DNA of 64,000 bases from Clarkia xantiana subsp. parviflora (Eukaryota; Streptophyta; Magnoliopsida; Myrtales; Onagraceae), in assembly GCA_036873135.1 (NCBI GenBank), contig JAPTYO010000007.1:14614763-14678762 (forward strand), in the 5' to 3' direction. Position numbers and translations under genes: made by a program. The number at the start of each line of letters is the position of its first letter. Positions within the stretch are counted from its first letter, which is position 1. Below the pieces are notes generated by a model. That model saw only the letters and a list, made by a program, of their open reading frames with translations, was not told where the DNA came from and did not search any database. Shown here one piece after another: positions 1 to 11,836 of the stretch.

Positions 1-3000
1 TAACTTGGAGTCTTTCGTGTTTAATCTTCCAAATATATAGAACCTTATATGAATATATAGCACCTCGTTATAGTTATCATATAGGTTATATATATTGTTT
101 TACTAAAGTTCGCACTGTGATATTTGTGTCTGCGATGCTCGAGTCAACGAAGACGCTCCAACGCATTATTGGTTCATTGATTGCGTTTGATCCATCCGGT
201 ACTACTTATAGAAAATACTGCAATTTTTCTTTTGGAGTCAGCTCAGTTGTTGGCATATCAGGCAAGTAATTAAACAGCAGTGTAGTGGATGACTTGGTTT
301 CGAATCCGTAAAACTTCAATTTTTAGCAATTCATTTTTGCAGGCTAATCACTTGCTGACTATGCCATCATGATACACATATATATCAGGTCATGTTTTTA
401 TGATGATATACAACAAATGGAGAATTTGAAGTGGAATGATGTGATAATACAGTCCTGATAACTTTATGGGTGAGATATTATAGTCATTACAGTTTTATTT
501 TGAAGTTTAGGACTGAAATTTTATGATGGATTAGTCCATATGAATTTCAAATAAAAAGGAATTGCCTCTAAATGTTTATTTGCAAACTAGTCTTGCAGTT
601 TTAGTTGTTTGAAACTAGTAGACTATGTGTTTTATATTTTACATGTATAATGACGTTCATACGAGCGGTACATCATGGTGGTATTTGGGTAAGAAGTTTT
701 GAAAGTAAACAACCATAGTTGAAGGTGCTGAAGAAAGGACGATGATAAAGAAAATCAGTTGAAATGATTATGGCATGCAATAAGGACTAATGTGGAGATG
801 ATGTTATTATTGTGGTATAATCCAAAACATCATAGATTATGTCTGAGGGTTGAAGTAGAAATAATGGTGCACCCCACATTTGACCTAATAACCTTTCGTT
901 CATTATATAATAAGTTGCCAAATGTATCACTTTTCGAACCCTTTTGTGGCCCCCGAATCCGTCTAATTTTGGATTGCATTGATAATTTGATATGTTCCTC
1001 CGGGAAATAACAGTCTGAGGACCATGAACGTCCGAGTAACATAACGGTCTAACGACCAATATTGAAGTTATGGTCTAAGGATCTATGCTAATAAAATGAT
1101 GATCAGTGTATCAATGTTGATGTGGTTATGTTTGACCAACTCGTGTGTTAACACGTTAAATTTTTGAAAGAAATTGAATAACAAGGTTGATAGCATGTTC
1201 ATTTTGGAGTCAAGATTAATGTGGGGTAATTCTTAAACAACATATTGTTTATTAAGGTACCCAAATAATATGAAAGAACTCTTCATAAATTGTACAGAGT
1301 AGTTAAACCTCCACATTTATACTTGAACATAGAAGTGTCTCATGAAAGCGTGTAAATGCAATTAGTTGAATTTTATCAGTGACTTTTTGAGTCTGATGAT
1401 GATACAAAATTGCGGATCCGCTAACTGGAAAATTTAAAGATAGCAAGTTGATAAAAATATAAAAGGAATGTGACAATGCATGTAGAGTAAACAGGCTTGA
1501 GAATGAAAACCCAACTATACTAACAGGAGATTTCAAGATTTTAGCATAGAGCTTTATTGGATTTGCTTATTAACTATAAGAATTAACATCCATTACGTGG
1601 ACCACATTGTATTAGTACTGGAGGTTAAATTTTGGCCTCTTTAATTTAAGGGAAATGAATATATATATTACATCATTAAACATAGAGTAAAAAAAAACGT
1701 ATGAAAAACCTGAATAAGTCCATATTAACCGTTGAAGTCTTAAATTTTAAAAGTTAATATGGAATGTCTGAAGTTTCAACTTTGTTGATTTTAGCTTTTT
1801 CATTCATTTTTAGAGTTAAATTTAACATAATAGTGTAAAATAACATTCTTGCCCCTTTTAATATTTTGTTTTATTTAATATCTTATTTGAGGAAATGTGA
1901 AATGACAAAATTACCCCTGAAATCAATTAAAAAAACCATTTAAAACCTCAGATCTCTCCAGTGCCAAACTTCAGACATTTCATAGGTTATTAAACCCCAA
2001 ACATATATATGGTATCACTGAAATGGGTGTTCAATCATTAACCTCATAACCAAAACCACCAGTTGTCCCACTATCTTAACCTTAAGCACATCACACTCAT
2101 AATAAGTCCTAAAATGTGTAAATGAACTCACTCTAGCAACTCTTACATCAACACCATTCAAAGTAGCTGTTTCCATCCCCCACTTTGAAATGGCAAACTG
2201 CTGAAAACATAGCAATACATATACTTCCACCACTCCAGAAAAGGAATACATTTTTTGGCAAGGAACTCCATCAATTGATGAAATTCATAATTAGCAGACT
2301 GAAAAGATTAACAGCAGCTAAATTTAAAAGATGCAACCGACTATAACACTATAGAAAGCTCACATATTACTTCCACATACCAAATGGCCTAAGAGCTAAG
2401 ATGATTCCATCAGTAAGTTCAGCTTGCAAGCTACCCAAGACTCAATATGATCCAACTTATTTATCTTGAATGATCATACCACCATAGATGGATAAATACA
2501 ACACAATGCAGAGTTAGGCAACTTATTCCATCAGTTTCCAGATGGTAACTTTTCAAGTCTATGTCAACTTGAATGTACTAGTACTACACACTTTTTGATA
2601 TCAGGTAGCAGTTTTGGTTAGTGGGTATCAGTTAGTAAAATGAGACTGTAGTGGTCACTAAATGATGTCTCTTTATTAATTATTCAAAACAGAGAAGCAA
2701 GGACACCACAACAGACAGGAAACCGTCTATCTCAAATGATCCCATTACTTGATAAAATCCAAAGTGATTAGCTTGAAACAAGCTAATTGACATATCTTCA
2801 ACAATAAATAGAAAATTTAGTTGATTCCATCAATGAAGAGAGAAGCATAAGCAAACACATCCAAAATCTGAGCAAAGAACACCAATTGAAGATATTAGGA
2901 TAACACGATCAAGTAAGCGCACAGAACAGGAGTCTGAAAACTACAACAAACCATAGAAAGTTGAACTGGGAGATCCGATTCGATCAAATCAAAGCATTGA

Positions 3001-3180
3001 GAAACTCAGATGTAAGAACTAATTGAGCAAAAGCCTCACATAATCATGTATCTGAAGCAACTAAACAGAAACTAAAAGTGAAGGCAGAACAACCAGAGGC
3101 CGCATATCACCATAACCATCGAAAGTAGAATCAGTTATAGAAGTGACCTCAAAACCCGTCGATCCACGCTGCTCAGGAAC
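1..3180. other. Intergenic, no recognisable gene
   Basis: This 3.2 kb AT-rich stretch holds only short open frames that match no family I recognise. Part of it (about 1720-1990) resembles the right arm of the Mutator-like MITE family seen at 9590-10390, with the same run around a GGGGTAA/ATTACCCC-type block and a fragment reading TTAAATAAGATATT-like. It is probably a decayed copy. The last few hundred bases are likely the 3' UTR of the minus-strand gene that ends at 3181, but I see no feature that fixes its extent. Confidence 0.5.
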
Positions 3181-3573
3181 TCAATCGCGGTTCTTGAGCC
3201 TCTCGACTCGCTGATTCAACTGCTCGATCCTGACGACCAAGTGCGTCACCGAGTAGAGGAGCCAGTAGAAAACCAGAGCTGCGACGATCAGGAGGGCGTT
3301 GCGCTGGCTCTTCATCATGGACTTCTGGTGACGGAGATGCTCGGTGGGGGTGCAGGAGTCGCCCTCGCACTTTGGCATCGTCTCAAACTTCCAGTAAATA
3401 TCCATCAACAGGAAAAGACAGAAGGGAACCACCGAGAGGAACGGCTTGAGAAGGTTGCGCGTGACCGCCACGAGGCCCTTGCGGAGAGCGTCGAGGCCTG
3501 GGAGGGTGAGGAGGAGGACCATGATCGCCTCAGCGCCGGCAGCGTAGCCGAGAACTACCCACTCGAGAGCCAT
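3181..3573 (-). CDS. BAP29/BAP31-like ER membrane protein (short plant form)
   Basis: A single-exon frame of 130 residues that begins MALEWVVLGY and ends with a charged heptad-like tail. It has three hydrophobic segments at about residues 4-24, 43-62 and 92-114. This is the topology of the N-terminal domain of B-cell receptor-associated protein 31, an ER-resident chaperone and sorting factor for membrane proteins. Plants encode both long forms with a coiled coil and short forms of about 125-130 residues; this is the short type. The short tail after the third membrane segment (RIEQLNQRVERL) could begin a coiled coil. The ATG at 3573 is chosen because it gives the hydrophobic start expected of the family. 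GC content is clearly higher than in the flanks, which supports coding. The biochemical role in plants is inferred from animal and yeast (Yet) relatives. Confidence 0.88.
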   Translation of the reverse strand: MALEWVVLGYAAGAEAIMVLLLTLPGLDALRKGLVAVTRNLLKPFLSVVPFCLFLLMDIYWKFETMPKCEGDSCTPTEHLRHQKSMMKSQRNALLIVAALVFYWLLYSVTHLVVRIEQLNQRVERLKNRD

Positions 3574-3822
3574 GGCTGAAACCGAGATCTGAAATGTAGA
3601 GTTCTTATTGAGAATTTGGGAATGGCGATTGGATTTAGGAGCTTTTCTTCGTGACGAAGGAGGGTTGATTACCTTTATTCGCTCTACACCGTAAAAACTA
3701 AAAAGGGACGACGGAAGAAGGGTTTGGTCAATGTTTATTGTTTACTCGTCTTGCAGCCTTGAGGTGACACGTGTATACATCTTTTTCTTTTGGTATTACG
3801 TGTCTACTGATTTTTTACCGAT

Positions 3823-4318
3823 GTAAAAACCTATAAACATATCTTAAAATTTGATGTCTAGATTTTGAAATGTTAAATCGTAGGTTTTATTTTAGTTAAA
3901 ATTTGGTGTTTCGGTGTGATTACTTTAGAGATGTCAATTTCACCTGTCAAATTCGAACTCTCATGCAGATTTTCTTCTCGTCATCTTGTTAGAATTATCA
4001 CCTAAAAAGCTTGTCACATACGCACAAGTAAATCTCGTTTCGTTGACGCTGGATATCGCTCCAAACGGCTCTGTTGGAAACATTTTCTTTTGGATGTTCA
4101 AAATTTGAGGAAATTTGGCGATATTTTTAAAAGTGAAGGGTGCTGGAATATGAGTGAATCGGTAGGTTGATGAAAATAATTGAAAAGAGAGTAAAAGACG
4201 TGCGGAGACACCAAATTTTAACAAAAATGAAACATGAATCTGTCCATTTTAACTTTCAAACTTTTGACACCAAATTTCAACATTAGTTAAACAGTTGACT
4301 GTTTTATAGGTTCTTAAC
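3823..4318. mobile_element. MITE with long terminal inverted repeats (family also at 33.1 kb and 52.9 kb)
   Basis: The left end (AAAACCTATAAAC...AATTTGATGTC) and the reverse complement of the right end (AGAACCTATAAAAC...AATTTGGTGTC) match over roughly 90 bases with gaps. The middle, read on the minus strand, is related to the centre of the elements at 33065-33575 and 52930-53270; all share a GGAGCAAT...CAGCGACAACG block and an ACGAGAAG motif. There is no coding capacity. Ends are approximate and I could not fix a target-site duplication. Confidence 0.6.
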
Positions 4319-4899
4319 TTTTTTTTTATAATAAAAAGATCATATGTATATTAAGATAAAAATAAATCATATATATATATTAGAACGATACAATAATATA
4401 ATATAACAGTTTAGTACTTATAACCAGAAGAATGAAAATATTAATCATGAATAACATTTTACAAGGATACCAATATATTCAAGAGTAGCAATTTGTCTAC
4501 GTATATAATCAGGAAAAGCTAGAAAATCATGAAATTAAACGGTGTATATCTCTTCTAATAACTCATATAAGATTGCATACGGGGTGGGATCCTCTTCTAG
4601 AGAAGTATTTGCTGTGGTAGAGTAGAAGCAAATTTGTAAGAAGTTAAGTATGTTGTCTTGTAGTTGAAAATACTAATAATAAAAATAGCACAAACATAAA
4701 AATATTTTTATGGAATTTTGGCGGCAAAATCCTTTGCCATAGGTGTATCACCGACGAACATTTCCCAATTAAATTTTACTTTTGCCGATTTAATTTCTTT
4801 TTATCGACAAAATTTTGACTTTTGCAGACAGAAATTTTCCGTCAGCAATTCTGAGATTTTTAATAGTGATGCTACAACTCCAATTACAATCAATTTTGG

Positions 4900-5071
4900 A
4901 TGTGTCATCTGATTTGCACATGTCATTTTACGGTTAAAATTAATTTTCAACTAACAGATGTAATAAAAATATACTTTATTGAAACATTTCGTACTAAAAG
5001 TAGACCAATAAAAACATATGATATCATAAGCAGATTTCGGTCGAACATATAGTACCAAAAGTACATTTAAC
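4900..5071. repeat. Half copy of the foldback element at 8374-8889
   Basis: The order of motifs (CAACTAACAGATGTA, then GAAACATTTCGTACTAAAAGTAGA, then CATATAGTACCAAAAGTACA) is that of the right arm of the foldback element at 8374-8889. No left arm is seen, so this is a truncated copy downstream of the first peroxygenase gene. Confidence 0.6.
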
Positions 5072-5206
5072 CCATTATAATGTTACGTATATATATATAT
5101 ATTGGGGAATGATCCTTATTTTGTTACAAATTAATTAGCACTGGACGTAACTGTAAGTAGGTATATATATATATTGTAGAATATTGAAATAATAATGTGT
5201 GTCGGA

Positions 5207-8200
5207 TTAATGGTTGATGCGGCGGCGGCTTGCAGCTGCAATGCTGAGGTTGTTTTCCATTTGATAGAACAAGGCTCCGTCATAAACAGCTCTAATGGTG
5301 TCCTTGTGAAGCAAACCATTCTCGTCCTTGCACAGCACATACAGTAAGTTCCATTCAGCCCAAGCAAGTACCCTGTAGTTAGTGCATTCCAGTATATACA
5401 TTAATTATTTTATCCACCTCCTCACTCCTCACTAATAATTAATTACCTATTTTCGTCATTCTAAGATTTCTGTATTCGAAGTTTAAATTGTTGATATTAG
5501 TTGTCTAAAGTTTCAACTTTGTTAAAATTTAATTTTCCGTCAATTTTTGCTATCAATTTTTACATAATGATGTGAAAAGTAAAAAATTCCCCTGATACTA
5601 TGAGGTTTACTCCGGCCGACCTCCACCCCACCAACTCCGACCAGCCACAACCTAACTATGGGCAATTTTAGAATTTATTTTTTTATCGGGTCATGCGACA
5701 AAAACATGACTAAGTTCTGTCAATTTTAACAGTAAATTTAGACGGAGACAACAAATTCCAAATAGTTTATAGGTTCTTAACCATTCTATATAATTATTAT
5801 ATATATAAATATGTCTGGTGTGGAGCGAGCATACTACGAGTGCTGCCCTCTTGATAACGCCCCATAGGACCATCCAGCGGAAAAAAAAAATTATATATAT
5901 ATTACCTTCCGGTGTAATTCTTAGGAACTCTATTTGCTTTCAGCATCTCCTTCAGCTCCTCATACGTCAAAGCATTTGCATGCGTATGCGCGTGTTTAGT
6001 GAATATCTCCTCAAATTTCTCACCAACAAACCTATATATATAATTAATTATTAGGCCATTGAAAATTAATTAATTAATTAAAGCAAGATATAATTACCCT
6101 CATGCATGTTATGTATATATATATATATATACCTTCCCTCAGTGTCATATACACCAGTATCACTTCCATGCTTGGCTAGGTTAATGTTGCTGATCTCAAT
6201 TGGGAAACACAAAGAAGGAAACTTTCCCTGCATGCATCAACAGGGGCGGACCTAGGTAGAGCCGAGGGTGTGCAGTCGCACCCGCTCAACTTTGTGTAAT
6301 TTTTATAAATTTAGTGTATATACTATTGAGTGCGTTAATTTTGTACCCTCTCAAAAAATGAATGTTGCACCCTCTCAAAAAATGAAATGTTGCACCCTGA
6401 CCCCTCGCTTGTGGATGAGTCTCGCGACGTGTTTGGTAAAGAACAAATGGTTTTTGTCTTGCATTTTGTGAATGAAAAATGTCATATTGTGGAAAGATTC
6501 ATTGGTGTTAAGCATGTTAGTGATACAAGTGCTATGTCTCTGAAAGTTTCATTAGAATCATTGCTTTGTAAATACGGCTTGAGTTTTGCAAGGGTACGGG
6601 GGCAATGTTATGATAGTGCAATAACATGCAAGGTGCATTTAATGGACTGAAAGCTTTGATCATGCGGGAAAGCTCATCTGCTTTTTATGTGCATTGTTTT
6701 GCCCATCAACTTCAACTAACTCTTGTTTGTGTAGCGAAAAATGAGATTCAAGTTGCCGTGCTTTTTAATTTAGTGGGAAATATAATAAATATTGTGGGAG
6801 GTTCAGGTAAGCGACTTGATATGCTTCGAGACATACAGATTGCTAAAGTAAGAGAAGCATTAGAGAAATGGAAAATTCAAAGTGGACGATGACTAAATCA
6901 AGAGACCGGTCTCAAGAGGCATGGCGATACTCGTTGGGGAACACGCTTCGGTACTCTTATGAATCTAGTACTCATGTTTTCTTCAGTTATTGATGTACTT
7001 GAAATTATAAAAGAAGATGGTGCATGTTCAGGTCAAAGAGCAGAAGCAAATAGACTCTTAGAATCATGCAATTATTTGAATTTGTTTTCACATTGCATTT
7101 GATGAAGACTGTTTTAGGGGTAACAAATGAATTGTCACAAGTTTTGTAGAGGAAAGATCAAGATTATTGTTAATGTGATGATGATGGTTGATGCTTCTAA
7201 GGAACGCTTGCAGGCCATGAGAGATGAATGATGGGATGCTTTACTGATTGAAGTCTCCTTATTTTGTAAGGAACATGATATTGATGTTCCTAACAAGAAT
7301 GAATTATTTATATCTAAGGGGAGACGAAGACGTGAAGCTCAACAAATGCTTAATTTGGATCGATATCGCGCAGGTTTGTTCTATGTTGTTCTTGATAGGC
7401 AACTCCAAGAGTTAAATGCTCGGTTTAATGAGGTGAGTACATAGTTGCCTATTTGCGTGGCATGTTTCAGTCCGGATAATAACTTTTCAGCATTTGACAA
7501 GGACAAGTTGATACGTCTTGCTCAGTTTTATCCGTGTGAATTCTCTCGGATTGAGTTGATGGCACTTGATAATCAACTTCAGGCGTACATTGTTGAGGTA
7601 CGAAAAAGTGACGACTTTTCAAGGATAACATCGATCTCTACCTTGGCAGAGAAGCTATTTGTCAAGAAGAGAAGTATATGCTATCCCTGGTTTATTTGCT
7701 CTTGAAATTGGCGTTACTTTTACCCTTGGCTACTGCAACAGTAGAAAGAGCTTTCTCCGCTATGAAATTTGTGAAAACAAGACTTCGAAACCGAATGGGA
7801 GATGATTTCATGAGTGATTTCTTGGTGACTTTCATTGAGAAATATGTACTTGACTCAATTGATAATGAATCTGTTATGTTACATTTTCAAAGTATGAAAA
7901 CCCGTAGGGGAATATTGTAATTAGTTAGTGTTTTACCTTAATGAATCTAGTTTATTTATTGGCTTTTTATTTATTATTACTATTTATATGCAACATTTTC
8001 TTTTTAAAAAAAATCGATCAATCATGCACCCCCTAGTCCCGGGTCCTGGGTCCGCCACTGTGCATCAACCACCACAATCATTAATTAAATTAAATTAAAT
8101 TAAATTAAATGGGAGCTAATCTTCTTTTAATAACATAGTAATATAATTAATATACATCCATCCTTTTTAGTGTTTTTATTTATTACAGTGACATTATTAT

Positions 8201-9349
8201 TACTAAATTGTAGTATAATTAAGAAAGTTGAGCAGCTAGCCGATACCGGACGGGTTTTCTGGCTCAAACTGACGTTGATGAAGATGCCAGCTACAGAAGA
8301 CAAAAGAAAACCACTCCCAATTGCTCGAAATCCTGTACATATATATATACGTTCTCATACAACATCAATTTTAGGGTTAAATGTACTTCGATACCATATA
8401 ATCCGTTTTTTGTACTAAACGTTTCAAATAAATATGTTTTTAGTACATCTGTTAGTTGACAGTTTTAACCGTTAAATGGTATGTGCAAATCACGTGACTC
8501 ACCCAAACTTTTGATTTTGTTTAATTTAGTCCCTTCAATACATCTCTAACTTTTATTTTACTCAATTTAGTCCCAAATTTTCAAAATCGAACCCAATGGG
8601 CTAGCTAGGTCCGGCTAGGTCAATTGGGTTTGATTTTGAAATTTTGAGACTAAATTGAGTAAAATAAAAGTTAGAGATGTATTGGAGGGACTAAATTGAA
8701 CAAAATTAAAAGTTTAGGGTGGGTCACGTGACTTGCATTGTCATTTAACAGTCAGAACTAACGGCCAACTAACAGATGTACCAAAAACATACTTTCTAGA
8801 AACGTTTGGTATCAAAAGTAGATGAAAAAAAAAAACATATAGTACCAAAAGTGGATTTCGGTCAAACAAATGGTATTAAAAATACACCCATTATTTTTTT
8901 TTTTTTTTGCCAAACACCCATTATTTTATTAAGTAATGTGATGACTAATTAACAAGTAATTATTAGTACTAGATTTTAAAAAAAAATAAAAAAAATTGAA
9001 AACCTTGAAAGGTCTCCCATGGATAAACAATGCCATCATTGTTGCGGTCGAAGAAGGCAGCATGCTTCTGTAATACGTTGATATCAGATGCCACAAACTT
9101 CTCACCTGCATGCATCCGACACACACCATATATTAACTATCTATATGGTCGGGTCGATCATACGGGTCAAATGCAAATGCTCGGTACGGTTTTAACAACC
9201 TATTCTTAACTCGTATGAATAATTAATTAGAATTAGAATGTTGATGACGAATTAATATAAGTTAAGTTGATGAGAGACAGACAAACAAAGAAATATGATG
9301 ATATACCTAATGGTTGTGCTTTAGAAGTGGTTGACGCAGAAGAACCCAT
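5207..9349 (-). CDS. Caleosin-type peroxygenase, tandem copy A
   Basis: Six exons on the minus strand: 9307-9349, 9004-9105, 8247-8332, 6133-6227, 5906-6031, 5207-5372. All introns are GT-AG, giving 618 bases and 205 residues. The protein has one EF-hand (core [12 protein letters not shown]), a hydrophobic segment beginning GFRAIGSGF that anchors caleosins in lipid-droplet or ER membranes, and a conserved C-terminal domain. The two histidines tied to haem binding in plant peroxygenases are present, in LQKHAAFF and AKHGSDTG. The [11 protein letters not shown] stretch places it with peroxygenase 4/5-type proteins and not with classical seed caleosins, which carry a longer proline knot. Such enzymes use fatty-acid hydroperoxides to oxygenate lipids and have been linked to stress and seed oil biology. 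Intron 3 carries the hAT element at 6241-8060 and a foldback element. The frame is intact, so the gene may still work. The C-terminal tail is rich in Ala and Arg and differs from copy B. Confidence 0.9.
5443..5795. mobile_element. MITE-like insertion in intron 5 of peroxygenase copy A
   Basis: Non-coding insertion with partly matching inverted ends (left TGTCTAAAGTTTCAACTTTG-like, right GGAGACAACAAATTCC), a GC-rich centre around 5610-5660, and TTTAACAG/CTGTTAAA-type motifs shared with the Mutator-like MITEs. It is absent from the same intron of copy B, which instead carries a different insertion at 15184-15604. Ends are approximate. Confidence 0.45.
6241..8060 (+). mobile_element. hAT-superfamily transposon with decayed transposase
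   Basis: The element is 1820 bp. Its ends are inverted: it starts CAGGGGCGGACCTAGG and its right end reads CAGTGGCGGACCCAGG on the other strand. It is flanked by an exact 8-bp duplication, TGCATCAA, at 6233-6240 and 8061-8068, the length expected of hAT elements. The matching intron of peroxygenase copy B carries a single TGCATCAA followed by CCACCA, the empty site. It lies in intron 3 of copy A, with its transposase relic on the opposite strand to the host gene. Confidence 0.95.
6387..7920 (+). pseudogene. hAT transposase relic (DUF4371 / ZMYM1-like)
   Basis: Broken coding sequence inside the hAT element. Fragments at 6387-6650 and 6626-6892 match the DUF4371 region of ZMYM1/TTF-type hAT proteins (motifs [32 protein letters not shown]). 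The fragment at 7678-7920 carries the hAT C-terminal dimerisation signature ([19 protein letters not shown]). Frameshifts and stops separate the pieces, and the N-terminal zinc-finger part is missing. It cannot make a complete transposase. Confidence 0.9.
8374..8889. mobile_element. Foldback MITE in intron 3 of peroxygenase copy A
   Basis: An almost perfect hairpin. The left arm from about 8374 to 8600 (including TTTAATTTAGTCCCTTCAAT and CACGTGACTCACCC) is the reverse complement of the right arm from about 8625 to 8889. The loop contains the short palindromic run around 8598-8630. There is no coding capacity. The intron of copy B lacks it. A homologous but diverged foldback lies at 10411-11058. 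Confidence 0.75.
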
Positions 9350-9440
9350 CTATCTATATACCAAAATTAATTAAACCGAGAGATAGAGAGCGAGCAACTG
9401 GATTCGAAGAATTAATTATAAGTTGATACAATTAACAGTG

Positions 9441-9449
9441 CTATTTATA
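9441..9449 (-). promoter_or_regulatory. TATA box of peroxygenase copy A
   Basis: On the minus strand this reads TATAAATAG, about 95 bases upstream of the ATG at 9349. The same box and its surroundings are kept in front of copy B (16660-16668), so the core promoter was duplicated with the gene. Confidence 0.55.
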
Positions 9450-9589
9450 ATAATCAATTAAGGCCCCACTGGCCACTCACTGACAGCGACCCGGTAGCTA
9501 CCTCTTATTGATTTAGGGTTTAATAATAAAGGTTATTAAGTCTTTTGATATTTCACAATTTTTAGGCTTTGGTGCAATTTTTTTTTTTA

Positions 9590-10390
9590 GGGTTAAGAAC
9601 CTATGAAAGGTCTGAACTATCACCCATGTTAACGGGAGAGGTCTGAAATTTAAAAAGTTAATAACAGAGGTCTGAAATTTCTGTTTTGTTGATAACAGCG
9701 ATCTCCGTTAGTTTTTTCCGTTAAAACTAACGGAAGTTGGTCACATGCTTGGCATGTGACCGGAAATAAAATAAATTTCCAAAAATGCCATTCTATCAAG
9801 TGTGCCCCTCACATGCTTGGAGTGAAAAGACCAAAATGCCCTTGAACCCACCACGGTACTCCGGCGACCACCAATCGTACGCCGGCGACCACCACCGTAC
9901 TCCGGCGACCACCACCAAGGCTCCGATTGGGCCAAAATCGGAGCCACCGGCCCCGATTGGGCTCCGATCGGAGCCACCGGCCCCGATTGGGCTCCGATCG
10001 GAGCCACCGGCCCCGATTGGACTCTGATCGGAGCTTTTTTGCTGAGCTGGTGGCCGGAGTCGGGTCGCCGGAGCCGAGGTGGTGGTCGTCGGAGTCGAGG
10101 TGATGGTGGCCGGAGTCGGGTGGTGGTGGCCGGAGTCGGGTGGTTTTAATTTGACTTTAGGGGTAAAATTGTCATTTCACATTTCCTTAAATAAGATATT
10201 AAATAAAACAAAATATTAAAGGGGCAAAAATGTCATTTCACACAATTCTGTTAAATTTAACCCTAAAAATGGACGGAAAATCTCAAATAACCAAAATTGA
10301 AATTTCAGACCTCTGTTATTAACTTTTTAAATTTCAGACATCTCCCGTTAACATGGGTGATAGTTCAGACCTTTCATAGGTTCTTAACCC
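9590..10390. mobile_element. Mutator-like MITE (GGGTTAAGAACC family), copy 1
   Basis: Terminal inverted repeats of about 95 bp begin GGGTTAAGAACCTATGAAAG at both ends and are nearly identical. The direct repeat TTTTTTTTTA flanks it (9580-9589 and 10391-10400), consistent with the 9-10 bp duplication of Mutator-like elements, although a T-run is weak evidence by itself. The interior is GC-rich, with a 32-bp direct repeat containing CCCCGATTGGGCTCCGATCG at about 9950-10045. Open frames here are by-products of the repeats. A second copy with a clean duplication lies at 24974-25805. Confidence 0.85.
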
Positions 10391-10410
10391 TTTTTTTTTA
10401 TATATATATA

Positions 10411-11058
10411 TTTTAGTGCAGTACGTTTACCGTTTGTACATTCTTTGTACATATGTTAATCAACCATTAAATTTGACCGTTAAATAGTAATGCGACTTGC
10501 ACACATCTTTAGCCTCAAGTTTTTAATTTGTTCAGTTTAGTCGTCAATTTTATTGTCCTAACTTTTTATTTTTGTAATTTAGCACCTAAACATTTTCAAC
10601 CACACCATAGAGCTAAATTGACCTAGCCATGGTCCGACTCATAACTAGGGTCACCAAGGTCCGGCGACCCTAGTTGTGGTTTGACCTAGCCATGGGTCGA
10701 ACCATGACTAGATCAATTTGACCCCTGCTAAATTGACATACTCATGGTCCGACACATGGCTACGTCGGACCATGGTTAAAGTCACCCAGTTGGTCCGGCG
10801 ACCATAGTCATGGTACGACCTAGCCATGAGTCGAACCATGACTATGTCAATTTAGCTCTAAGGTGCGATAGAAAAAGTTTAGGGGTTAAATTGAAAAAAT
10901 AAAAAGTTAGGGCAATAATATTGAGAACTAAACTGAACAAATTAGAAATTTGGGGCTAGGCATGTGTAAGTCACGTGACTATTTAACGGTTAAACTTAAT
11001 TGTTCACTAATAGATGTACCAAAAGTGTACAAATTGCAAACATACTACACCTAAAGTA
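10411..11058. mobile_element. Foldback MITE between the peroxygenase genes
   Basis: Left and right arms of about 190 bp are inverted copies (left CCGTTAAATAGTAATGCGACTTGCACA, right the reverse of GACTATTTAACGG). The middle contains several CCATGGTCCGAC / GTCGGACCATGG blocks that also pair. It is related to 8374-8889 by the arm motifs around ACAGATGTACCAAAA. There is no coding capacity. Confidence 0.7.
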
Positions 11059-11075
11059 TATATATATATATAAAA

Positions 11076-11836
11076 GGGTCAATAACCTGGGAGAGGTCTG
11101 AAGTTTGGCCTTTGTTAATTTGAGAGGTCTGAAGATTGAAATGGTGATAACTGAGGTCTGAAGTTTGGACTTTGTGATATTTAGGTTTCCGTCCAAATTT
11201 TCTGTCAAATTTAACAGAACCGTGTGAAATGTCAAAAATACCCTTTTGTAATATTTGAATTAATAAAAAGTTTAATTAATATAAAGATGAAATGACAAAA
11301 ATACCCCTGTCCATAATTTAAACCTAATCCAACTCCGGCCACCACCACGGCTCCTGCCGGCCACCACCCACTCCAGCGACCACCACTCACAACTCCGACG
11401 ACCGCCACCCAACTCCGACGACCGCCACCACCGACCCAATTGGGCCCAAATCGGGGCCGGTGGCTCCGATTTGAGCCGTGGTGGCGGTCGTCGGTGTTTG
11501 GTGGCGGTCGTCGGAATTGTGAGTGGTGGTCGCCGGAGTTGGGTGGTGGCCGGCCGGAGCCGTGGTGGTGGCTGGAGTTGGGTGGTGGCCTTAAGGGCAT
11601 TTTCGTCTTTTCATTCAATCATGTGAGATGCAAGAAGGGTATTTTTGGAATTTTATTTTATTTCTGGTCACATGCAATGCACATGACCAATTTCCGTCAG
11701 ATTTAACGAAAAAAACTAACGGAGACCTCTATTATCTACAAGTCCAAACTTCAGACCTCAGTTATCACCATTTCAATCTTCAGACCTCTCAAATTAACAA
11801 GGGTCAAACTTCAGACCTCTCCCAGGTTATTCACCC
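11076..11836. mobile_element. Mutator-like MITE (GGGTCAATAACC subfamily)
   Basis: The element is 761 bp and starts GGGTCAATAACCTGGGAGAG; its right end is the inverse of GGGTGAATAACCTGGGAGAG. It is flanked by an exact 9-bp duplication, TATATAAAA, at 11067-11075 and 11837-11845. The interior is GC-rich with CCGGCCACCACC-type repeats on one side and their inverse on the other. It shares the AGGTCTGAA repeats of the 9590 family in its arms. No transposase is present. Confidence 0.9.

Noticed and set aside
787..1059. Overlapping frames of 70-90 codons on both strands
   Set aside because: No recognisable domain, no splice partners, and AT-rich codon use. Treated as chance.
9741..10027. Open frames on both strands rich in PIGAQSGPVA / SEPPAPIGLR repeats
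   Set aside because: They are translations of the 32-bp repeat array in the MITE core, open on both strands because the repeat length and composition lack stops. No start context or homology.
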